A stretch of 64,000 bases of DNA from Aspidapion aeneum (GCA_963576565.1 OY755039.1:143599369-143663368), one strand, 5' to 3'. Positions 45,076 to 61,020 are shown, counted from the first letter of the stretch. The notes: generated by a model from the letters alone, not told the origin. A program made the numbers and translations.

Positions 45076-45500
45076 AATCTCAAAATAATCATAATAATCA
45101 TCTGTGGATTGTAATTAACACTATAATATAAAAACAGTATTTTCATCGGGAAATACTGTCGAATACGATTATTTTTAAATCGAACCCTTAAATGAGGATG
45201 CCGTATTAGATCTCTTGTGTGTATAAAAAAAAGTTACAAAATTTAATGAATACAAAATAAAACTCTGTTGCAATTTACAAATGGTTACAAGACTTTTCTT
45301 ATGACCTATAAAACAAACAAGACCCAAAATATTACAATAAAAACTTTTACTTCAAACTGCAAAATGTTCTTCAAATAGAAAAATCTTATATTTCTTTACT
45401 GACAATTAATTTAGAGGTTTTAATTTAAGTTCAACAAAATTTAGAATGTGACCACCGACTTGTCTCCTCAAAGTTTGGTTTTTTATTAACGGTGGGTTGG
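45076..45500. other. Spacer without a recognisable gene
   Basis: AT-rich sequence after the Penelope fragment; possibly its untranslated 3' part. Confidence 0.4.
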
Positions 45501-45860
45501 ACCTAAATAATCCATTATCCTCTCTTTGAAGAGCTTGGAGGGACCAAGTCGGTGGCACTGCTGATAATCCTAAAATTTACTTTACTTTCTAGCTAATGAG
45601 CTAAACAATGAGGCTACACGAAAACAGAGATAAAATGACATTTTACAGACAACATTTTCTTATCTCACAGTTTTTCCATAGCCAATCAATTTAAAGGGAA
45701 AACCCTCTCTTTACTTGAGCTTTCCTTTCGCTTAACCATGACAACTCCCACTCTTAACTTTTCAGTAGTTTTTCTCGCATCAACCACCTGCTGTGTGGTA
45801 GGCGACACGTAGACGTTTACCATAGTGGAGGAAGGCCGAACCACTTTCCTATCTCTGCAA
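45500..45860 (-). repeat. Repeat family O, truncated copy
   Basis: Inverse relative of 54540-54905: shared are 'gagcttggagg.accaagtc', 'gctgataatcctaaaattta', 'cagacaacattttcttatct' and 'gaaaaccctctc'. The outer TIRs of the complete copy are missing here. Confidence 0.7.
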
Positions 45861-45861
45861 A

Positions 45862-45892
45862 ACCATGTTTTACTAACCGAAACGTCGTGTTT
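45862..45892 (+). other. Penelope-like terminal phrase
   Basis: 'ctaaccgaaacgtcgtgtt' repeats the ribozyme-end phrase seen inverted at 44045-44110. Without a CUGANGA core upstream it is only a remnant. From here to 46290 nothing else is recognised. Confidence 0.4.
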
Positions 45893-46295
45893 CAAATAAA
45901 TAAAGACAATGTAAGTCCGAAATTTTATTTCTAGAAGATGTAATGTTTTTAAAGCATCCTGAATACAAATTTTTTAACAATTTTGCGAAACTAATACATA
46001 CCTTTCTGAAAGATTCATTTTGTTTTTTCATTTTATTTTTTTATTAATAATCTAAGTCAGTAGATATATCGGTTTTCGCCACAAATTACTTCCCTTGGTA
46101 AATCAAATAATATCCTGATGACAGAAATTTGAAAGGGACTCAACTTGGAAATCTCACGACTTATAGGAAATTCGTTAACAGAAAAAATATTAAGAGCATA
46201 GAAATAGAAGTATAGAAATATACTATAATAATAATTCTTGTCTAACCTGCGCAGACTGTAGGAATTTGAAAGAAATTACCAGACCAGTGCAGTGC

Positions 46296-46625
46296 AGTGC
46301 AGTGCCCTCCCAAAACTAGAAAATAACCAGTATTTTTAATTGATTTATTAAAAAAAAAGTTAGTTTATCTGTCCTTACGACATGTCTAGTTCTTTTTTTA
46401 GTCTATGGTTAACTGGGTAAACTTTTTTAGCGTAAATAATTACAAGCCGGCAGCACCGCGCGGGACAAGATTTCAATTTCACCCGTTTTTCAGCGGTGTA
46501 TGGGTGGCTGTTCTCGCGCGGTGGTGGGAGGAATATTTGTTTAGTTTTAGTGAAGACGTATGAGTTGTTTTGATTTGGGGTACGTCAGGTTGAGTAGTTA
46601 AAAGCCTTGCCGGTCACCTGTCCAT
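46296..46625 (-). repeat. Repeat family N, copy 2
   Basis: Inverse of the 43070 copy; has 'gcagcaccgcgcgggacaag' and 'gtatgggtggctgttctcgc'. It starts with a (GTGCA)n-like stutter 'gcagtgcagtgcagtg'. Confidence 0.75.
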
Positions 46626-46630
46626 TGTTT

Positions 46631-48829
<2,199 letters not shown>

Positions 48830-48900
48830 TATATAAGATCCGAAGACCGATCTAATTCTAGGGACCGTGGTTACGCAGTAGTGAAGTCGCTAGCTAGTTA

Positions 48901-51167
<2,267 letters not shown>

Positions 51168-51169
51168 CT

Positions 51170-51480
51170 ATATCTATGATTTAAGAGGCATATTGATAAA
51201 CAAAGATTAAAAACTACGCTAATGCAAAAACTGATCTTCTGTCCATGGCTAATGAAAGTTTTTCATTTTACCCTGTTTTATTGTGTAGGTAGTCTTTTAG
51301 ATTTATAGAAAACAATTTAATTGAAAGGTTAGTTATTATTAGAAGGGTTATTATTATATCGAATAGTATGCAATTTGGTTTATTTTATACAGGTATTTTT
51401 CATTTTACTCAATTAAATCAATTTTAATTATCGTCTATTTTAGTGAATAGTTCCGCCATACTTTAAAACAAAAATAGTTA
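51170..51480. other. Spacer without a recognisable gene
   Basis: AT-rich, noncoding. Confidence 0.4.
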
Positions 51481-51486
51481 TTTACA

Positions 51487-51830
51487 GTGGCGGTTGCTAC
51501 AGGGAGGGCAACGGGGCAGTGCCTTCCCAAAATTAGACAACAAACAGTATTTTTAATTGATTTATTTAAAAAAGGTTAATTCTTCCCGCATGAGACCCCT
51601 AGTTCTTTTTTTTAGTCTCTGGTTAACAAAAGACGATTACTTGGGTAAACTTCTTTGGCGTAAATAATTACAAGCTGGCAGCACCGCGCGGGACAAGATT
51701 TCAATTTCACCCGTTTTTCAGCGATGTATGGGTGGCTGTTCTCGCGCGGGGGCGGAAGAAATGTTTGTTCATCGTAGTTAAAAGCATTGCCGGTCGCGTG
51801 TCCATTGATTGTTTTTGTTTTGTTTGGTTT
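51487..51830 (-). repeat. Repeat family N, copy 3
   Basis: Begins CAGTGGCGGTTGCTACAGGG, an hAT-like terminus, and continues in step with copies 1 and 2. The far end (near 51830) is not defined. A small open frame from 51732 is not conserved in the other copies. Nothing else is recognised up to 52165. Confidence 0.75.
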
Positions 51831-52173
51831 TCAAAATGGCGATTTTTTAAATTTATTGTCTTGTACCAAGGTCATCGATGTGATTATTTGTCATTTTCAA
51901 TATTTTTTTCTTAAAGCCTCTTGTTCTTATTTCTAAACAGTAGTAAAAATTTTTTTTGCAAAGTTCGTATTTTTTCAGGAAAAATCATAAATCATAGATA
52001 TGTTTTGGCAAATTAAGAAGATAAAACACCCTGTAGATTTAAGGAATCGCAACATTTTTTCAAATTTTTTATCTTGGTGTAATCAGTATCTTTAGAGGAA
52101 CCAAAAACTAAATTTTTATTAAAATCAAAATTTTTAAGTGCAAAAGGTGGCCGGGTTTCCAAATGGTTTTAAT

Positions 52174-52314
52174 TAGAGGCCCTCGATACATTTGACAATT
52201 GTTTTACACCAGAGGTCGTTTCACTTGTAAAACTGGATTTTGCCAGAAAGAGAGGGCAATATGAGTTACCGATCTCTGGTGTAAAACAATTGTCAAATGT
52301 ATCGAGGGCCTCTA
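52174..52314. mobile_element. hAT-type hairpin MITE, 141 bp, 8-bp TSD
   Basis: The ends TAGAGGCCCTCGATACATTT and the following bases to 'acaccagag' are exact inverses over about 41 bp, leaving a loop of about 59 bp. Flanked by GTTTTAAT (52166-52173 and 52315-52322). Confidence 0.93.
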
Positions 52315-52322
52315 GTTTTAAT

Positions 52323-52596
52323 TAGTTCACACTACTATACGATAGTGTGAGATTTGGTGATCCTAATTTTTTGGAGAAAAAAAAAGTTGCTCCGATTTCA
52401 AATTTTTAGCTCACACATATACTATACTATAGTAGTGTTAGCTCACACATATACTATACTATAGTAGTGTGAGCTATGGTGATCCTACTTTTTTCGAGAA
52501 AAAAAAAGTTGCTCCGATTTCAAAAATTTTTATATATCTTTGCGTTTCAGATGATTTTGAAACTTTTTTGTTGCGCCGCCTGTCTGTCTGTCTGTA

Positions 52597-52635
<39 letters not shown>

Positions 52636-53197
52636 ATGTCGGTAACGACCAACGCCCATAACTCAAAAACCGCTCGGCCGATTTTAATGAAATTTGGTAC
52701 CTAGGCTGGGTCTTGGGTCGAGATGGCCCCACTTAAAAATGAACAAAATCCACCGAACACAAACCAAATAAAAGGGTGGGGGTAGATTTCAAAAATTAGA
52801 GTTTATGTGAAAATATGGCGTGTGTGATATCAAACGAAAGGTAATTGAGTCTGGAGTTAAACAAAATACATTTTAATTTATTTTAAAAAAAGGGTGGGGG
52901 TATATTTCAAAAATTCGAGTTTAAGTGAAAATATGGCGTGTGTGATATCAAACGAAAGGTAATTGAGTCCGGAGTTTAACAAAATACATTTTAGTTTTTG
53001 CTTTTTTTAAGGGTGGGGGTAGATTTTAAAAATTTGAGTTTAAGTCAAAACATGGCTTGTGTGGTATCAAACAAAAGGTAATTTAGTCTGGAGTTGAATA
53101 AAATATATTTCAGTTTTTAGTTATATTAGCTCACACGTAAACTATAACTATAGTACCTAGTGTGAGCTTAGGGGCCCATATATTGGCAGAGTATTTT
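52323..53197 (-). mobile_element. Repeat family A, double-ended copy
   Basis: A truncated 3' end (52323-52406) is followed by a second complete copy from about 52407, whose palindromic end is itself repeated ('agctcacacatatactatac' twice). CTGT tract at about 52579-52642 with two CTGTATGT variants. It abuts the hAT MITE's target duplication. Confidence 0.85.
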
Positions 53198-53796
53198 ATA
53201 TATCTTTGCGTTTCAGATGATTTTGAACCTTTTTTGTCGCGCCGTCTGTCTGTCTGTCTGTAACAACCAACGCGCATAACTCAAAAACCGCTTGCCCGAT
53301 TTTAATGAAATTTGGTACCTAGGCTGGGTCTTGGGTCGAGATGGTCCCACTTAAATATGAACAAAATCCACCCAACACAAGTCAACTAAAAGGGTGGGGG
53401 TAAATTTCAAAAATTAGATTTTATGTGAAAATACGGCGTGTGTGATATCAAACGAAAGGTAATTGAGCCTGGAGTTTAAAAAAAAATTGTTAAAAAAAAG
53501 GGTGGGGGTAGATTTAAAAAATTTGAGTTTAAGTGAAATTATGGCGTGTCTGATATCAAACGAAAGGTAATTAAGTTTGGAGTTAAACAAAATACATCTT
53601 AGTATAAAAAAAGGTGGGGGTAGATTTAAAAAATTAGAGTTTAAGTCAAAACATGGCTTGTGTGGTATCAAACGAAAGGTAATTGAGTCTGGAGTCGAAT
53701 AAAATATATTTGAGACTTTAGTTATAATATCTCACACGTATACTATAACTATAGTACCTAGTGTGAGCTTAGGTGCCCATATATTGGCAGAGTATT
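53197..53796 (-). mobile_element. Repeat family A copy, truncated 3' part, in tandem
   Basis: Starts inside the family at 'atatctttgcgtttcagatg' directly after the previous copy and runs to 'ggcagagtatttt'. The CTGT tract is only about 5 units (53245-53263). Confidence 0.85.
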
Positions 53797-54468
53797 TTAC
53801 ATAGCACAAGAAATCAAAGAAACATGTAAGTATTTACTTTATAAAAAGTAGATATGTAATGAGCTTATTACTTGACTAGTGATTTAGAGCACATTACATT
53901 ACTAGTGTGAAAATAAAATTAATTAATAAAGTTAAAACAGGCTAAAATGAGTGGTTGTGTGTGGGTGGTGGATAAAAGGTTTTTAATTGTGTTTCGGTAT
54001 TTTTATTACAAAAAGAAAACGCCTATAAAAGGCTTGAAGAATTTCATATAAACGTTTTTTTATTACTCCCTCTTTTCATAACACACGACTTCTTCTATGA
54101 CATAGAATATTCCTTATAACATTCACTGAAGTCTGATTTTGTGTAACGCTCTAAAATCGCTATTTTCGTAAGGTGTACTGGTTTTTCATTTTTGATATGC
54201 CTGATTTTTGTTACCGGACTGGAACAGTAATGCGAGGAAAGTTATTAGATGTATAAAGTTAATAAAATCCTTAAAACCCCTTGATTTTAATTGCTGTAGC
54301 GCCATCTCTTAGATATCATTTGAACTGTATGACTAATAATCAATACTGCGAATCCATAATTAAGTGTACAGGTAGAGGTGGTTACTACACGCACAAACAA
54401 AATATTTAAGCGCGACTTTAATAAAAGAGCAAGCTAAAATAACGAAATAAATAATAATAACTATTTAT
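53797..54468. other. Spacer without a recognisable gene
   Basis: AT-rich noncoding sequence. Confidence 0.45.
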
Positions 54469-54915
54469 AATATTGTCAGGAATGCAAATAACCCCTGACT
54501 GTGCCACTGTACGAAACCATCTTGGAAAAGCGACAAACACAATTATGGTTCTGTTGAGATAAGAAAGTGGTTCCGCCTCCCTCCAAAATAGAAAACATTT
54601 GGTTGCCGCCCACTACACAGCAGATGGTTATGGCGAGAAAAACTATTGAAAAGTCTAGAGTGGGAGTCGTAATGGTTGAGCGTGGGGATACAGCAAGTAG
54701 CGAGAGGGTTTTCCCTTCAAAGTGATTGGACATGGAAATACTGTGAGATAAGAAAATGTTGTCTATAAAATGTATTTTATCTCTGTTTTTGTTTAGCTTA
54801 TCTTGTTTAGCTCATTAGCTAGAATGTAAAGTAAATTTTAGGATTATCAGCAACGCCACTGACTTGGTTCCTCCAAGCTCTTTAAAAAGGGGTTATTTGC
54901 ATTCCTGACAATATT
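54469..54915 (+). mobile_element. Repeat family O, complete TIR element, 447 bp
   Basis: AATATTGTCAGGAATGCAAA..ACCCC at the left is exactly inverted at the right over about 27 bases. The interior matches 45500-45860. No transposase. Target duplication uncertain because the outer bases merge into the inverted repeat. Confidence 0.85.
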
Positions 54916-54991
54916 CATATATATATGTACTAATAGCATTACAAACTTATAAAACTAATTTAAGTAAATAAATAAAATAAAACGAAACTTT

Positions 54992-56487
54992 TTAAAGATA
55001 AAAGACCTCGTCCAAAGGCTGCAGGTCCGGAAGGGTACCTAAAACAGAGGCGGCATTGCCCCTCTGAATGGCAAGGCTTATTCTCTGTTTTAAAAAATAG
55101 GTGGACCTAGGCTCGTAGGTAGAAACATAAATTTTAGCACCCAGTTCTTTCACAAATGATTTAGCTTTTTCCCCCACGGACCAAAAGTGTCCACACAAAA
55201 GGGAACAAATAAATAATTTGAAGAAATTTCTGAATACTTTTTAATTTTGATTTGTTCCGAATGTTTAGCAGCCTCTCGAGCTCTTCTAGATGTCAAATTT
55301 AGATAAGATGCTGCCAAAGTATCTGAGCAAGTCGCGTCCCACACAATTGGTTTTCCTCTGGACCATGGTACAAGAGAAAGACCATCTGCTCTTTTACCAT
55401 CAGATCTTAATATCCCATTTGGTTCTAGAATTGCTGGGACATGGGGCGACACTAAAGCACGTTTAATAATGTCATTAAAGCAACGGTGTCGAGACCAACT
55501 ACCTGCGCTCTTCCGGCAAGAAACGCCATGAAGCCCGTTTGGGAAAACAGTTTCACCGCAAGTGCAGGTGTGGCTCTCGCACACAGGTTGTCCAATACGC
55601 AAAGCAATAGAGATACGAAAAGAGGTATCGTCAAGATGAGTACCTAAAGAGGTAGAAGGAAGAGCATCAATCCAGACGTTACTTTCCTTTTTCTGAAGTG
55701 CCAAGATGCGGGCCTTATCATGAGGGTCGGATGTATTTTCTAAAATTTTGTGTATAAAAAAACTACATAATTGTTCATCTAAATTTTTTTGTTTTAAGGA
55801 ATTGCTTGGGAAAATTTTATTGTCGCAATATTTAGACCAATTTTGAGAAGCTTCCAAATAAAATACATCTGGAGTATTTTGAATAGATAAAGGAAGAAGG
55901 GTTTTAATTATTATGGAAACATAATTATTTGAAGCAATAAAAGAAGACAAACATAACGAAGAAATGTCTCTTATTCCCAATCCCCCAAATTTTACGGGTA
56001 ATTTACAAAAAGACCAAGCAGATGAATTAAAATTGCAATTTGTAATACCCTGACAAGTATTTTTTAAAATAGCATCATAGTTATCGAGAAGAATTGGCTC
56101 TTTCCATGTACAACATGATGTACATCTAATAAGGTATGATACTCTAGGGATTGCAAATGAATTTTTTAATAAATAAAATGCGGAATGAGAAGAAAGAACT
56201 TCCAAATTTTTTGAAAACATTTTTAGGGTATCAATTTTCTTTTCGAGATCACTAGATATACTATCTTTTCCAAGAGGGCACCCTAATAAAGTAATCTATA
56301 GTAATAATCTTTTTCAATAATTTTAATACTTGGATCAATAGAAATAAATTCACGAAAAAACGAAATATCATGACTGAAGTTTGGTGTAGAAATCAAAGAT
56401 ATCTCACACTTCCGAAAATTTATTTCCATTCCTATCTTCGAGCAATGTTTAATTAAAAATAACTATTCATTCGTCTTTTAAAAGTAG
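54992..56487 (-). pseudogene. C-terminal half of a retroelement protein with zinc motif and possible nuclease
   Basis: Minus strand, in order: end of a reverse transcriptase palm ('KHCSKIGMEINFRKCEI', about 56452-56402, in a frame that soon stops), then an open stretch from about 56280 to 55150 with 'LPVKFGGLGIRD' and 'WIDALPSTSLGTHLDD', then 'CTCGETVFPNGLHGVSC' (C-x-C..H-x4-C) with 'SRHRCFNDI', then 'GKRADGLSLVPW..KPIVWDATC', which looks like a restriction-type nuclease core, and finally 'PRSTYFLKQRISLAIQRGNA'. One extra G in a run of five (about 55172) shifts the end to the frame closing at 54992. Zinc motif plus nuclease after a reverse transcriptase recalls site-specific LINEs, but I cannot name the clade. 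The upstream part is cut by the RTE insertion. Confidence 0.6.
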
Positions 56488-56497
56488 AAATCTTACT
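56488..56497. other. 10-bp target duplication of the RTE, left
   Basis: AAATCTTACT here and at 59867-59876 flank the element exactly. Confidence 0.92.
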
Positions 56498-56898
56498 ACG
56501 GGTACGGGGTAGACCTCGTCAGATGTCTATCAGGGGAAATGAATCGACCCCTGCCCTCCGTAGATTCCAGGTACTCTCTGACCCGGAGAGTTAGCACCTG
56601 TTTAGGGTCCCATTCCCAGGGTTACGGGAGAAGACCACATCGGTATGAAAGGCGGAGAGGATGGACCTCGGTACGGTGATCATAGCGCAGGTGGCAAACC
56701 TTTCTTTTAGGGATAGTATAAAAGAAGAAGATGCTGCCTTGTAGTACCGGCGTTGGAATCGTCAAAGGCTAGGGGAAGAAAACCTCGATCAAAAATCACC
56801 TGGTCCTCCAGGTTGGGGGTTGGGGCATTAGACTAACTCTCTGATACCCGGAAAAAACGTACACTGTTAAAAAACCCAATCAAACGCCTCGGAAAGAA

Positions 56899-58212
56899 AT
56901 GAAAAACCTAAGACGAACCAAGCAAAGAAACAGGAATATGATTTTTGGTACATGGAACGTACAAGGAATGAGTCGAAAAGTGAATGATATAGTCCATGAG
57001 TGCAGCAGAATGAAAGTTGACCTTGCTGTACTAACAGAAACGAAGAAGAAAGGAAAAGGATCTGAAAACCTAGGACAGTATGACCATTTCTATAGCGGAG
57101 TGGCAAAAGAAAAACATGCGCAACAAGGAGTATCTATTTTGGTCAACAAAAGATTTAGAAAATATATCACCAACTGGGAAGCAGTAAATGAACGGCTAAT
57201 AAGAATGAATATAACAATAAAAGGAATGAGACTTACGATTTTTGGAATCTATGCGTATAATGATGATGCAAATGTAGCCGTGAAAGACAATTTTTTTGAA
57301 GAAATCCACAATGAAATATCAGCAGTAAGTACATCTAGAGAAATTGTAATATTGGGAGATTTAAATAGTAGAACAGGTAACAGAGTAAATGATCTGACAG
57401 TTGGCCAATATGGAGAAGATGTTGTTAATGACAATGGAAACCGGCTTATCACAGTATGTGAGCAATTAGACCTAAAAATCCAAAACGGTTTTTTCCAACA
57501 TAACAAAATACACAAATATACCTGGACCAAACCCTCACAAAACCTGAAATCCGTCATTGATTATCTTATCACTAAACAAAAGACAAAACTAAAAATTCAA
57601 GATGTCAGAACAAAGCGTGGATCAACATGCGGAAGTGATCACTATTTTCTGGAGACCAAAATTCTCTTTCCTTATCAAGGCCGAAGCCTCCATCAACAAA
57701 ATCTTGATGATACAGTGAATGAGGAAATTGATCACTGTCAATATAATCTACTAAGCCTAGAACATGACAGCGTAAAAAACTTATACAAAAAGAGACTGAA
57801 CGAAAAACTTAATTCAAGTTCAGGTGAAACCCCAGATGAGGAATACGAATGTATCACATTAAGCATCCATCAAGCTGCAAAAGAAGCACTAGGATTAGTG
57901 GAAGAAACTCCTAAAAGAACAAAAACATACTGGTGGGATGCTGAGATTGAAAGTGAAATAGAGGAAAAAAGGAAATTATATCACACGTACTTATCCCAAA
58001 AGACAGATAGAAGCAGAGAAGAATACAAAATCGCGCAATCAAAGGTGAGAAGAATGATCAGTGATAAGAAGAATCAATCATGGATGCAAAAGTGCCAGAA
58101 AATAGATTCTTACTTAGGAGGTAGGAGAAGTACCGAAAGCTGGAAAACTATAAGATCGATCAAAAAAGAAACATGCAGATATATTATTTCACCAATACCA
58201 GACAAAGAATAG
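56899..58212 (+). pseudogene. RTE endonuclease half of the single frame, closed by an amber codon
   Basis: 437 codons from ATG. The exonuclease-endonuclease-phosphatase fold shows TWNVQG (N20), TETK (E47), GVSILV, NERLIRM, GDLNSRTG (D154, N156) and GSDHYFLETK (D247, H248), the full catalytic set for nicking target DNA. The linker after residue 260 is charged. The frame ends at TAG 58210-58212 but continues in the same phase into the reverse transcriptase (DEHFKKLL..). The relative at 62688 has Trp at this place (QWTEHY), so TGG to TAG is the likely change. Without read-through, endonuclease and polymerase would be separated. Confidence 0.9.
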
Positions 58213-59805
58213 GATGAGCATTTTAAAAAACTTTTAACTGAAGATAGAGCAGAATTCAAGGAAGACGAAAGAGACAATATCATTAGAACGATGGGATCTC
58301 CAGTACCCCTCACAATATCTGAGGTCAAAAACGTGTGCAAAACCTTAAAAAGCGGTAAATCTGCCGGACCCGGAAATATCCCAGCTGAACTTATTAAATA
58401 TGGCACTGAAGAATTGTTTTGTAGATTACGGAATCTTTTCCAAAGATATTTAAATGGAGCTGTAGTACCAACTGAGTGGAAAACGTCATATATATCCACA
58501 ATACACAAAAAAGGAAGGAAAGATATATGTGACAATTATAGAGGTATATCTGTAACTAGTACGCTAAGCAGAATATATGGCAAAATAATAAGAAATAAAG
58601 TGGAGAGCGAATATAAAGATATGGAGGCAGAAGAACAAGCTGGTTTCAGGGCGGGTAGATCGACTTCAGATCATCTCTTTTGTATAACCCAAGTTATTGA
58701 AAAGAAAATGGCATACGGACAAGAGCTCCATCTGCTTTACGTAGATTTGCAGAAGGCATATGATAGTATACCACTAAATCTACTTTGGAAAGCGTTGGAA
58801 AAGACAAACATAAGCGTACAACTAATTAAGGCCATCAAAGAGTTATACCGCAATAGTAAGGCAAAAGTTAAAATAAAAGCAAAACTAACCAAAGGCTTTC
58901 AAGTAAATAAAGGTCTTAAACAAGGTTGCTGTATCTCGCCTACGCTCTTCAAGATATATTTGGAACAGGTCCTTAAAGTCTGGAAGAGAAAATGCCAAAA
59001 CATGGGAATTCCGTTGAATGAAACCACCTTGTATACTTTATGTTTCGCCGATGATCAGATAGTGGTGGCTCAGGATTATGACGACCTCGAATATATGACA
59101 CGAAAACTAATAGAAGAGTACAATAAGTGGGGACTAGAGGTTAATATCAATAAGACAGAGTATATGTGTATTGGTGGAACGAAACAGGATCTAATCTTAA
59201 ATACTGGGCAGCGAATTCAGTCCTGTGATGAGTATAAATACTTGGGTTTAAAAATTACAGCTGACGGAACACTAGACAAAGCTATAAAAGATAGAAACGT
59301 ACAAGGAAGAAAAGCAATAACTTTATTAAATGGAATAATTTGGGACCAAAGTATATCAAAACATAACAAAAAGCTTATATATAACACCATTGTAAAAAGT
59401 ATTATTACATACGGCTCAGAAGTATGGCCAATCAAAGATAGAACAGAAAAAATGCTTTCCGCTACGGAGATGGACTATTGGAGAAGAGCAGCAGGGAAAT
59501 CAAAAAGAGAAAGAGTTACCAATCAAAGAATAAGAGAAATTATGACAGTGGGTGAACGTACTCTAGTGGATGATATAAGAACAAAACAACTGGTGTGGTA
59601 CGGACATGTACAAAGAATGGATGATGGAAGACTACCTAAACAAATATTACAATGGAAACCAACTGGCCGAAGAAAACGAGGAAGACCAAGGAGAAGCTGG
59701 AGAGAAGGAATAGATAGTGAAATAAGAATAAGAGGCCTAGATGATGAATTATGGGCAAACAGAAACGAGTGGAGATTGGGTATCGGAAGACGTAGAACGT
59801 TGTGA
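58213..59805 (+). CDS. RTE reverse transcriptase half
   Basis: Same phase as the endonuclease; open after the amber codon, with the first ATG at 58291 (504 codons from there). Motifs counted from that Met: SGKSAGPGNIPAEL (21-34), NYRGISVTSTLSRIYGKI (82-99), QAGFRAGRS (116-124), YVDLQKAYDS (150-159), GLKQGCCISPTLF (208-220), FADD (252-255, catalytic aspartates), WGLEVNINKTEYM. The C-terminus is strongly basic (GRRKRGRPRRSW) and ends GIGRRRTL. All polymerase motifs are intact. The enzyme would copy its RNA at a nick made by the endonuclease. Confidence 0.93.
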   Translation, partial: DEHFKKLLTEDRAEFKEDERDNIIRTMGSPVPLTISEVKNVCKTLKSGKSAGPGNIPAELIKYGTEELFCRLRNLFQRYLNGAVVPTEWKTSYISTIHKKGRKDICDNYRGISVTSTLSRIYGKIIRNKVESEYKDMEAEEQAGFRAGRSTSDHLFCITQVIEKKMAYGQELHLLYVDLQKAYDSIPLNLLWKALEKTNISVQLIKAIKELYRNSKAKVKIKAKLTKGFQVNKGLKQGCCISPTLFKIYLEQVLKVWKRKCQNMGIPLNETTLYTLCFADDQIVVAQDYDDLEYMTRKLIEEYNKWGLEVNINKTEYMCIGGTKQDLILNTGQRIQSCDEYKYLGLKITADGTLDKAIKDRNVQGRKAITLLNGIIWDQSISKHNKKLIYNTIVKSIITYGSEVWPIKDRTEKMLSATEMDYWRRAAGKSKRERVTNQRIREIMTVGERTLVDDIRTKQLVWYGHVQRMDDGRLPKQILQWKPTGRRKRGRPRRSWREGIDSEIRIRGLDDELWANRNEWRLGIGRRRTL

Positions 59806-59810
59806 AACCG

Positions 59811-59813
<3 letters not shown>

Positions 59814-59866
<53 letters not shown>
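59814..59866 (+). repeat. (AT)n tail of the RTE
   Basis: About 26 AT units directly before the right target duplication. Confidence 0.95.
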
Positions 59867-59870
<4 letters not shown>

Positions 59871-59929
59871 CTTACTCCTGTTTAGTAATAAAAAACTATT
59901 AATGAATTTTGAGTCACTGCGGCAACCGC

Positions 59930-60144
59930 TCATGAATATGCGTGTCTTTGGTCCCTCACTGACTTCTTGCTTTCTATAAGTTCATCCTTTTTTATACGCT
60001 TTTCATAAATTCGAAGTCGAGCCCTGTCTGTTCTTAACTTTTGTGAAATTTGGTAAACACCCTTTCTATGCATTAAGAATTTTTCATTTGGACTAATGGC
60101 ATTCGTGCTGGAATCGTCCTCGGTATTTTTTTTAAATATAAAAT
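59930..60144 (-). CDS. Possible terminal exon, 70 codons, unknown protein
   Basis: On the minus strand a pyrimidine tract and ACAG (60147-60145 is the CAG) precede an open stretch that ends at TGA (59932-59930). The peptide is charged and helix-prone in its second half (KLRTDRARLRIYEKRIKKDE), preceded by a polar part (EDDSSTNAISPNEKF). No ATG start is needed if it is spliced in phase 1. No family is recognised and no partner exon is found upstream (60150-60420), so it may be the last exon of a host gene, or chance. Confidence 0.3.
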
Positions 60145-60423
60145 CTGTACGTCAAACAGAAAAAAAGAGCAAGATACGACATTTGCTTAGTAAAGAATGA
60201 GAATTTAAAAAAATATTTTTATTTAAAAACACAGTAGCGTACCATTATTTGCTTTAAAAATACTAAAACAATTCCCGCACAAACGACACTGGTCAATGTA
60301 TGTTCTATATTTTCCAAAACTATCTAGAGTAGTATTACATACCATTAGAGTAAAAGCTATACTGACCACGAAGATTCTTTTTAGAAAAAGAAAATACTTG
60401 ATAACACAGGAACAGGCTGTAAA

Positions 60424-61020
60424 GAACTGAAAAAAGAATAGTAAAAAACAGGTTATTAGATGTCAGTATTTTATGGAGCAGAGAGATAAAAAAAAATTTA
60501 AATTTGACATATATGAAACAATGGTGAAAAGCACGCTGTTGTAAGGAATAGAGACTTGTCGCCAAAAAAAAATTAAAATTTAACATATATGAAACAATGG
60601 TGAAAAGCACGCTGTTGTAAGAAATAGAGACTTGTCGCCTAACAGAAAAATTCAAAACAAAAATGGAAAGTATCGAAATGAATGCAATAAGATCAATGAG
60701 AATATCTAATACAGATCATATAAGAAATGAGATCATAAAAAAAAAGAATGGGTATCGGGGGAAGCATAACGGATGACATCACTAAAAGACAACTGATATC
60801 GTAACGCCATGTACAACGGATGAACGGCGAAAGATTACCAAAGCAGGTCCTAGAATGGTAACCAAGAGGGCCCAGAAAAAAGGGCGTTCTAAACTGGAAT
60901 GAAACAGTCAATTCAAAGATCAATGAGTCAAAAAATTCTAACAGAAGATGATTTTCAGGGTCGAAGGAGATGGAGAATAGGCGTCGGACAACGTAGAAAA
61001 ACGTTCTAAACCGACATAGT
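60424..61020 (+). pseudogene. Decayed 3' end of another RTE-type LINE
   Basis: In shifting frames one reads 'YETMVKSTLL', 'KMESIEMNAIRSMRIS', 'ERLPKQVLEW'-like and 'RRWRIGVGQRRK' pieces, the C-terminal order of the RTE at 59390-59805. About 83 bp (60480-60560) are tandemly duplicated at 60564-60640. The end 'taaaccgacatagtagtag' corresponds to 'tgaaaccgataa'. Many stops; dead. Confidence 0.75.

Larger units (their letters stand above)
56498..59866 (+). mobile_element. Full-length RTE-type LINE, 3.4 kb
   Basis: A 400-bp 5' untranslated region (56498-56898), one long reading frame with endonuclease and reverse transcriptase, a 3' end 'gaaaccgataa' and an (AT)n tail, flanked by the 10-bp duplication AAATCTTACT. 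Single frame, apurinic-type endonuclease and a microsatellite tail fit the RTE clade (clade from general layout, not alignment). It is inserted in the minus-strand retroelement at 54992-56487. A daughter copy from the same family is at 17726-18298. Confidence 0.93.

Noticed and set aside
57249..57557. Minus-strand frame of 102 codons
   Set aside because: Shadow of the LINE endonuclease on the opposite strand.
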